Part shown: positions 55,803 to 64,000 of the stretch, piece after piece
How the letters are laid out: each line of letters starts with the position of its first letter
Numbering within the stretch: the stretch's first letter is position 1
Assembly: GCA_031772625.1 (NCBI GenBank)
Contig: CM062815.1
Location: 921,794,582-921,858,581 of the forward strand
Direction: 5' to 3'
Length of the DNA stretch: 64,000 bases
From: Pinus tabuliformis
Lineage: Eukaryota; Streptophyta; Pinopsida; Pinales; Pinaceae
Position numbers and translations under genes: made by a program
Notes under the pieces: model-generated
What the model saw: the letters and a program-made list of their open reading frames with translations, nothing else
Told to the model about the DNA's origin: nothing
Database searches by the model: none

Positions 55803-57686
55803 TGTAACAACCCTGGGTTAAAAGTTCATGCAATAAATTTAATAAAGGTAGAAAAATAAGACTAAGGTCACTGGACATGTATTCCAAAATGAATTTTGAG
55901 AAAAACATCCTAGTGGGTGTTCATTTGGTTATTATGGCTAAGGGGAAATTGGAAAAGACACTGAAAAGGTAAATAGGAATTAATTGGCATTTTGTTTATG
56001 AAAATAAAAGAAAATAGAAGAAAAGGAAGGTGAATGGTCACAGGCCACATGTGAGGAGAAAATTGAAGGAAAAATAGAGGAAAATGAAAAAATTAGAGGC
56101 TTCAATGGTAAAAATACTTATGAGGATCAGTTCATAGCTTTTTGTTAGTTCAATTTTGGAGCTCCCTCTTTATTCTCTCTATTCTCTCATGCTCTGGCAC
56201 ACCTAGAGAATTCTTGGAGCACTAAATCATTGGAGAAAGGAAGACAAAGAAAGAATAATAAAGCAAAGGAAAGCAAAGATCAAGTAAGGAAGAGTTGGAT
56301 CAAGCAACTAGAATGGTATTACTTGTAGGTATCGAGTTGCATGTATGATTTCCTTGCTAGTTTTGGCATGCACGGTACATGCATGCGTGTATTTAGTTCT
56401 TTTGTTTTCATTTGCATGGGGTTTTCCAGGTGTGACAATGGTTTTCAACCTTTCCTCACCATTTCTGGATAGCCATGGTGCGATGGGGTTCTTTTACTTA
56501 GTTAAGATTTGGATTATTGGATGGCTTTGGAGGTGAGTGAGGTTGTCTCAAGAAATTTCCCAAGGGCCTAGAAATCCCTTGACCGGTAATGATAGGATTC
56601 GTGGTAAAGCATAAGGGTGAAGAATCGAAATCACCTCAAGGTGTTGGTGAATAAATCTGGAGGCATCCAAGCTCGTTAGGGCCTATTGATCCCTTGACCA
56701 GTTTTGGCGGGATTGCGGTAAAGCCTCGTAGTGTATATTTATTATTTGGCCTAAGAATCCCTTAACCAGTAATGGCGGGATTGAGGTAAAGCTTGTTTTT
56801 ATAGATGAGAGTTTCAAGCCTAGAAATCCCTTGAATACTAATGGAAAGATATGTGGTAAAGCCTGAGGAATCCTTGGTTGTTTTATTGTGAGTCCCACAT
56901 TCATGCTTGAAATATGGCATATGGGTGATTGGCTAAAAGAAAGATTTTGTTCAGCCCAATCTATGGTCGGCTGGTATGTGGAAGTCCTTGACTTAGTTGG
57001 ATTTTGCACATGTTAATAAGAGCTCTTTCCTCTTGTATCCCATGATTAGTTATACTTTTTATTATGTGGATTTAATGGTTGTTCTATCATTGTTATTATT
57101 TTGGTTATATGTTGGTTATAAGCATGGTTTTATGACACATTCTAGGTATGGCTCTTATCATGTTTTGATTTGTACATGAATGGTTATTGAGTGCATTACC
57201 TAATAGATGTTATTGAAGCTATTAGATGTTATTCTCATATAAGCTTTAGACTCCTATGTTTAAATATGCATTCATGACCTATAGATTACATGTTCTCAAT
57301 GTGTTTGATGAAATGTCTGTCATGGTTAGGCCTTGCTAGATCAAGTTCTAATCTAAGTTTTGTTTTAATGCATTTATCCTAGTGTCATTCAATGTTATGG
57401 AATTTTTTATCAAGTTCTGGGAAGAAGTCTAGTTACTAGACCTAAAAAAGTGGCTTAGATATCGTGATCGCAGGCACATAACTAGGAGAAAAAGACTACA
57501 ATCACTGGGAGGAGGGGTCATCCATGCGGACAGAGGGTTACAATATAATTTTTGCAATGTTGTGCTAGTGTCTAGGAGTCCAAGTCACTGAAAAAGAAGT
57601 TTAACTCAGGTTTTGGGCACCTTGAAAAATGGTTTAGCTCTTGGGGGTCCTGTGAATTGGGGTACGTGGAGGAGGAGAGTGGTACA
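55803..57686 (+). repeat. 5' LTR of element I with internal tandem units
   Basis: TGTAACAACCC to GAGTGGTACA, 1884 bp. At 56555-56880 there are about four degenerate units of 75-110 bp, each with CCTA-AATCCCTTGACC, GGCGGGATTG and GGTAAAGC words. Confidence 0.7.
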
Positions 57687-58011
57687 AATTTGTATCAGAG
57701 CATGGTTCAATGCTTGGACTGGATGGGTGGAATGTGCTTGTCATGCATGCATGTTTTTTTTATATGTGCTTATCATGTAGGCATGGTATTGGTCATTGTT
57801 GCAGTTGTCTCATCGTGTACAGGTTGCTGATGTTAGTATGTTTGGTATGTTGATTTCGTTAAATATATACATATGTTATGCTAATTTGGATTGATTGGTG
57901 CATACGAGATAACCTCCCCTGAACTTCACTGAGGTACATGTGATTTTGTTTAAATTTGGTTATATGACATGGTATGTTTGCAGGAAGTAGAGGATCAAAG
58001 ATGCTAAGCAA
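55803..58011 (+). mobile_element. Tekay-like element I, LTR and leader only
   Basis: The LTR at 55803-57686 resembles that of element C. It is followed by a primer binding site variant TTGTATCAGAGC (57690-57701) and about 300 bp of leader homologous to 29400-30065. It is then cut by element J; the rest lies beyond the window. Confidence 0.75.
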
Positions 58012-59535
58012 TGTAACAACCTTCGGGGTAATTGTGCATATAAAAAAACACAATAGGAACATAAATACAATAAACATATCAACCATCAAAATCCATATAT
58101 AGATCAGTACATTTGCACATCAAAATCCATATATACATCAGTACATTTGTGCATCAAAATCAAGGGAATGAATTTTTTCATTAATAAATGCAATGAACCA
58201 ACCAAAGATGGGACTACAACATTCCACTCGACCATAGATTGGCTGATCCAAGTCTCTCTTCAACTAGTCACCCCCGTGCCATATTCCAAGCATGAATGTG
58301 GGATCTCATAGAACACATCAATCAAAACTCATCCAGGGCTTCTAGAGGCTACCCACCTCAACCCATCAAACATTGATTCCACCTCACAGTCGGACATCAT
58401 CAAAAACCATCATCAAATTGGTCTCCATCGAAGCCTTCTAGGGTTTCCGGAGTGTTTGTCCAACCAAGGCTTCTAGAACTAGTAACTCAACCCACAGCTT
58501 ATACAGGGCTTCCAGAGCATTTGTCCAACCAAGGCTTCTAGAAATAGTATCTCACCCACAACTTATACAAGGTTTCCAGAGCATTTGTCCAACCAAGGCT
58601 TCCAAGACTATTAACTCAACCCACCAAGGGCTTCCAGAGTGTTTGGCCAACCAAGGCTTCTAGGACTAGTAACTCAACCCAAGCTGTTACAGGGCTTTCA
58701 GAGTGTTTGTTCAACCAGGGCTTCTAAGACTAGTAACTCAATGCAAGCTGTTACAGGGCTTCCATAGCATTTGTTCAACTAGGGCTTCCAGGACTAATAA
58801 TTCAATCCAAGCTAAGGAAACATGAGAACCAACAAAAACAAAGCAATGAAATTAAACCCACAATCACCATGGCTATCCAAGAAATGAAAAGGCTTAGGAA
58901 ATCCACTATCGATCCAATCCTCCATGCCAATGATAGATCACTACCAAGAAACCACATGCTTGTGCCATGCATGCCAAAACTAATGAATAAATCATACATT
59001 AAACTCGATACGTGCAAGAAAATATGATGTAGTTGTTGATGATGATGCCTTCTTGTTCTTTCCTGTTCTTCCTTTGCCTTCTTGCTCCAAGAATCCAAGT
59101 ATGCCACACCCTCCAAGAGTGTTCCAAGAAAACTCTAAATCTCCAAGAGTATGAGAGAGAGAGAAAGAATAATGAGAGATATCTAAGGCTAAACTGACCA
59201 AGTCTTGCCCACTGATCCTCATAAGCATTTTTATTAATGAGGCCTCTATTTTCTTCATTTTCCATTATTTTCCTTCAATTTCCTCCTCACATGCAAAATG
59301 TGACCTTTCACCTTCCTTTTCTCCTAATTTCCATTATTTTCATAAATAAATGTGCCAAAATACCTTTTTTCCTCTTTAATACCTTAGCCATTACCTTTTC
59401 CAATTTCCTTAACCATAAACAACCAAATGAAAACCCACTAGGATGTCATGCCCACCATTCAACTTCGAATGCATGTGCCATCATCCATGGTATTTATATA
59501 TTTTTTACATGGAATTTTCACCAAGGATGTTACAG
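58012..59535 (-). repeat. 3' LTR of element J
   Basis: On the plus strand it begins TGTAACAACC and ends GATGTTACA, 1524 bp. About six units of roughly 62 bp at 58430-58800 share GGCTTCCAGAGCATTTGTCC and CTAGTAACTCAACCC. The right part (59040-59530) aligns in reverse with the start of the C and I LTRs. Confidence 0.75.
58430..58800. repeat. About 62-bp tandem repeat in the element J LTR
   Basis: About six imperfect direct units with the words GGGCTTCCAGAG, TTTGTCCAACCAAGGCTTC and AGTAACTCAACCC. They lie in the LTR part where C and I carry other tandem units. Confidence 0.75.
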
Positions 59536-59552
59536 AACCCTCCCCCTTGGGA

Positions 59553-60840
59553 GAACACCGTCCTCGGTGTTCAATGACACATATAACCAACATGACTACT
59601 GAAAATAAAACATACTACTCATGGATCTTTATAACACAAATCGTTGCAATATTTAGAATGAATGACCCGCTCAAAAGAAAAACATCATGACAACATGACC
59701 ATATAAAACCATACCGCATATTGGAGCTTTATAGCACAACTCATTATGGTATTTACAATGATATACACATAAACACATATACACATTTTCTTAACCAACA
59801 AATGAAGGATACAATGCACGTATCAATCAAGAAGGGAATCTAGAGGCTCACACCTCCACCCTCAAAGTAATGCCAGGATTCACCTCCTTCCCATGGAGTC
59901 CAGAATCCACTGCAAAGTCAAATCTTCATCCAATGTCCAACACTATAATTTGTGCCACTTGTCCTCTCAATGAACAATTACTAGCTCATTTTTCTAGGGC
60001 ACACTCCCAATGTGCATATGATTCCATCTAGAAATGCGAATGACCAAAACAAATCCATCTGTGATGTTCCCTTATTTGCTACACAGTCCCTTGAGAATCC
60101 AGTCACCCCTTCCATGCAATCATGCACCTTCCAAGTTCCACTGTAACCCCCATCCTGGGCTGTCCATCCCTTGGCAAGGCTTCCTCGCATAGGAAGATAC
60201 AATAGCCAGGGCATATCCTTGCCTTAAAATCATCATACTGGTCATAGCATGATCATGGAAATAAATGGACACTATTGGGTACCAGTGTCCCACAATGGAC
60301 TTGCTCTTGAAGTGCTTTACCAGCATATTGTTGCATGTTCCAATTTCTTTCGATGTTGCTGCTAATTCTTGTAATCGATTTCAACCACCCAAATGGGCAT
60401 GTTCATTCTTCCTATACCAAGAACATAACTTCCATTAGATTCAAAATAAATTGAAATAACTCCAAATCATACCTCATTGGTAGTTCGTCAATAAGGTACA
60501 CTTGGAACCCTGTTTGCTTCCTGTCAAAACAAGTCAAGCTAGCATATTTGACCAAATCAACATATATAAAGATATCACATTAGGTTAGCTCAAACAAAAC
60601 CATCATAGATCATAAATTATATTTAACCATCATAAACCAAAATAATAAATCACATATAATTATCATATACTAGAATCATAAATCACAATGTGCATAATAA
60701 AGTTGAAATACAATATCGATACTTGTCCTTCATTGATCCTTACTTCTGCCTTTGTCTTTATCCCGTATGCACTCTAGATCCGTTTCAACACTCGAAAATC
60801 TCCCAGTGCCTTCTCCTCAACCATGTGCATAGACACATAG
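59553..60840 (-). other. Element J internal sequence next to the 3' LTR
   Basis: 59553-59800 resembles the 3' noncoding part of element C in reverse. From 59800 to 60840 I see no chromodomain, integrase or other recognised coding sequence. Confidence 0.4.
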
Positions 60841-61760
60841 TGTGAATCACACACATACAACCACACTTGACACACAACACCATGCAATACATGCACCTAC
60901 ACCAGACGTACAACTCATACACCTACAACTAGTGTACAACACAGTGCATCATCTATACCCGATGTGCAATACCACTCAATACATGTAACTACACAGAGTA
61001 CAACATAATGAGTATTCACACCACAATACCATGACTAAATGATGCACATACATAATACCACATGCCCATAAAAAAACATTGAAGACATGCACACAATACC
61101 ACACGTGCACCGGTGCCATATGTACAACATGTACACAATACCATCGGTACACTGCACCACCTGAACAACATGTACACAACATCACATGTACATGGCATCA
61201 CCTGCACAACATGTACACAACGCCACATGTACACTACACCACTGTACAACATGTACACAATACCATATGTACACAGTACCATACACACAATGTGTACGCG
61301 ACACCATATGTACATAGAATCACATGCACGACATGTACACAACATTGCATGCTCATAGCACCCTATGTACAACATGTACATGACACCACATGCTCACAAC
61401 ACCACTTGTACAATCATGCACACAACACCATATGTACATAGCACTATATGTACAACATGCATGCAACACCAAGTGTACATAGCACTGCATATCCAACATG
61501 TACCATAGAATCATCCGTACACAACACTACATATCCAACATGCACAGAGCACCATATGCACACACCACATATACATCATGAAGACAGTACAATACGTATA
61601 CAACACGCCATATGAAATATTCGCACAACCCTATTTGTACCATCCTTTACATAACATTGCATAAATAACATGTACACATGCTATCTATACACAACATCAC
61701 AAGTGCACACATCATAGATGCAACATGTACAACATATACAACGTATGCTCAAAAATAGTA
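60840..61760. repeat. 41-bp imperfect tandem repeat (CA-rich minisatellite)
   Basis: The phrase AACATGTACACAACACC-A recurs about every 41 bp, for example near 61125, 61166, 61207, 61247, 61287, 61328 and 61369. Each unit has two half-units around CATGTAC. The core 61080-61590 is the most regular. The open frames seen on both strands here are by-products of the repeat; 41 is not a multiple of three. Confidence 0.75.
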
Positions 61761-64000
61761 CCACACATCCAAAACCACATTGTCCTTACCAAGAAACCTT
61801 GCTTCCGGTATCTCATCCATGCTTATCCTAGCACGCCGTACACCATACTTATTTCACTTTGTTGATGTATCCTTCAACATTACCTATCATAACATAAACA
61901 TAGGCATAATACAAGTATACCATAAAAAATCATATCCACATGATACTGACCTCGTATATTTTTCATGAGTACTCTTCCCAATTGATTCCTCATAAGACTA
62001 GGAACCTCTTCATGTCATTATCCTGCATAAGCAATCATTCCTCCACATAATGATCCCTGACGACCCTGTCAAACAATGACACTGATACATGCATACATAC
62101 ATGCATATATATAATCATTTTCATAAAACAATCATGGTCCTATTAGACAACAACATTCATATAAACATCACATAATCATGATCATAACATAATTACCAGA
62201 TAACATAAGGTCTAGGTTAAGAGAACTTCCTTATTTATGTAAAGGCATTGAGAGAAACATTTCCCATCATAGTCAAGGCATTTGACAGCTCAGATCCATT
62301 TACTTTACCTTTTCTGGTTACCTTTCTTATGTCTACACTACTACTGTCCATTTACCACAATGAATCCAACCAGTTCAACCAACTGTCATAGTTTTACCTT
62401 CCGTTGCGCTTACTCATGCACAAAGTTTCATCTGGGTCTTATATCATCGGTTGGATACCACACATCTCTCCTAATTTCCATCAACTTTCCTCCTTCCCAA
62501 CCAATTCCCAAGGCTCAAAAAAATAAAATAGAATACAACAAACAAACAAGAAGAAGACCGTAAAAACGAATAACAACATGACTCCGCAAAATTTTTTTTA
62601 TGGCCATACACTAGACATAAACAAAGCCACAAATCAAGCTCAAAAATTCATACAAGACCAAAAGAACAAGACTAACAACAAACACCATGACTCAATCCCC
62701 ATGGTTCCTAGGGAAAGCTCAACCCGAGCCTTCTTCAATATTTAATGGAAACCTCTCTTTTCATGCAACTCCCTGCATCATGCTCACACATGTCAACCAC
62801 ATGTTCCAAATATCAAGGCAATCATATTTATTAATTTGAAATTAATTGCTACCAAGACAAACAATCATGTCATAATCCATAGTCAACTCATAGTCATCTG
62901 TCATAATACTACAACTATCACCTACTATACTCAAGTACATATCAACTGTCTCAACACATATATTTTAGTACAATCATCTTTAAAAAAAATCATTTGAACA
63001 CATACTCATATTAAGCAATTCATCAATCATTCAACCACTTGCAAACATACCATGTTAAATAAATCAACTAGACGACATAATAGGCACCAAACACTCAAAT
63101 ATCAAAGAGACGACATAATCAACTATGAAACACCAAGTAAGATACATAAGCAAACTCATACCTTAGTGTACCTCAGGGGAGGCTATCTTGTCTGCATAAT
63201 CAATCTTGTTAGTGAGATATAACCAACATGTCAACATAAATCATGATATCCATAACAGTAACTAAAATTTTCATATTACAAGCTCATAAGCATCCATCAT
63301 TCATGCATAATAATCACATATGTATGATCAGTCTAAATTAGTACGACACCACATCACAAATATGTCATCTCATACCTGAGTATCACAACCATAACCATCT
63401 CCATAGGTCAAACCAAGTTAACACAATACATATAACATCAAGATCTTCAATGCAATGAACATAACCATCACACATATGACCAATCCAAATTATGGCATCA
63501 AGATCTCAATGAAATAACTCTAGTCATCAAGTTAACAACATATAACTACAATAAGCTATATATCATACTCATCAACAACATACAACATAATCATTAGGTT
63601 ATCTAATATAAAACAATAATAGCAATGCATACAACTACATCTTACTATCATTCTTGACTATCTGACACATGTGCATATAACCACACTATTCATCTAACAT
63701 CTATCATGAATGTAACCATAACATCAAATACATGTTCATAAACCTAATGTATATAACCTGAATGCATATAATAATCCTTTACTTACATACCTGCATGCCA
63801 AACATACACTACCTATATGAGAATTTGCTCTTATCCCAAAGTCTAATGTTGCAACCTCATTATGATGATCTACGTCCCTTTCTCTATCTCAACTATCTCA
63901 TTAGCATCATAACAACCAATAGCATCATGATGACCTAAATTTCATACAATGACTTCAAAAGGCATGTTTGACCTACTATACATGCATAACAACTACACAT
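61761..64000 (-). other. AT/CA-rich leader-like DNA of element J
   Basis: Low-complexity noncoding DNA rich in CATAATCA-type words. The part near 63150-63200 matches leaders of Tekay-like elements. No gene, LTR or tRNA is recognised. Confidence 0.4.

Larger units (their letters stand above)
58012..64000 (-). mobile_element. Element J without gag-pol, minus strand, Tekay-like LTR, extends past window
   Basis: The 3' LTR is 58012-59535 and internal DNA runs right to the window end. The minus-strand sequence near 63200-63150 (CCTCCCCTGAGGTACA) matches the pre-gag leader of elements C and I. From there down to the polypurine tract at 59536-59552 there is no gag or pol, only noncoding DNA with a tandem repeat. 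The 5' LTR would lie beyond 64000. Confidence 0.65.

Noticed and set aside
58430..58800. Regular repeats that could suggest a CRISPR-like array
   Set aside because: Units are degenerate and directly adjacent, with no unique spacers, and lie inside a plant LTR.
61016..61441. Open frames on both strands rich in Cys, His, Tyr and Thr
   Set aside because: They arise from the 41-bp CA-rich repeat. Frames exist on both strands and the period is not a multiple of three.

Overview
The window is a transposon-dominated stretch of a large plant nuclear genome. It holds no bacterial, organellar or ordinary gene-dense sequence. Almost every base can be assigned to nested, mostly decayed LTR retrotransposons: Ty3/gypsy Tat-like elements, Ty3/gypsy chromoviruses, one Ty1/copia element, and elements that lack gag-pol. 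The depth of nesting, the old LTR pairs (about 3 percent different by eye) and the large coding-poor elements would fit a gymnosperm or another giant-genome vascular plant. That placement is inference.

Layout. 3-7464: right part of a + strand Tat-like element (element A) with RT end, RNase H, integrase, a separate downstream archaeal-type RNase H ORF, a spliced antisense plant-mobile-domain (PMD) gene, a long structured 3' region and a 3' LTR. 7465-14229: a minus-strand Tat-like element (B) with gag-protease joined directly to the integrase tail. 14230-15617: unassigned DNA holding a possible 3'-terminal exon of a cellular gene on the minus strand. 15618-55566: a Tekay-like chromovirus (C) split by two nests. 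Its 5' LTR was hit by an element without gag-pol (D, 16001-27428). The 3' LTR of D was hit by a copia element (E, 17950-26450), and the 3' end of E by a scrambled chromovirus derivative (F, 22501-25756). The protease of C was hit by a minus-strand chromovirus (G, 31600-49872). The gag of G was then hit by a full-length Tat-like element (H, 36085-48624), related to A but lacking integrase. 55567-55802: short unassigned sequence. 55803-58011: LTR and leader of another Tekay-like element (I), cut by a minus-strand element without gag-pol (J, 58012 to the window end) that carries a 41-bp tandem repeat.

Insertions C, D, E, F, G and H each show a 5-bp target-site duplication (exact, or with one mismatch) and matching LTR ends, so insertion order can be read directly.

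The most interesting material is in the Tat-like elements A, B and H. (1) A and H carry arrays of short hairpins whose stems differ but whose loops share a CTCGTTAAA-type sequence; H has them in both the 5' leader and the 3' region. (2) Each of A, B and H carries its own GC-rich, partly palindromic short motif cluster. It sits in the U3 of the LTR and again in internal noncoding DNA, including the intron of the antisense PMD gene. (3) The PMD gene of A has conserved splice sites and a phase-consistent second coding exon. Together these suggest a retrotransposon that encodes a regulatory protein and carries cognate sites for it. This is a hypothesis.
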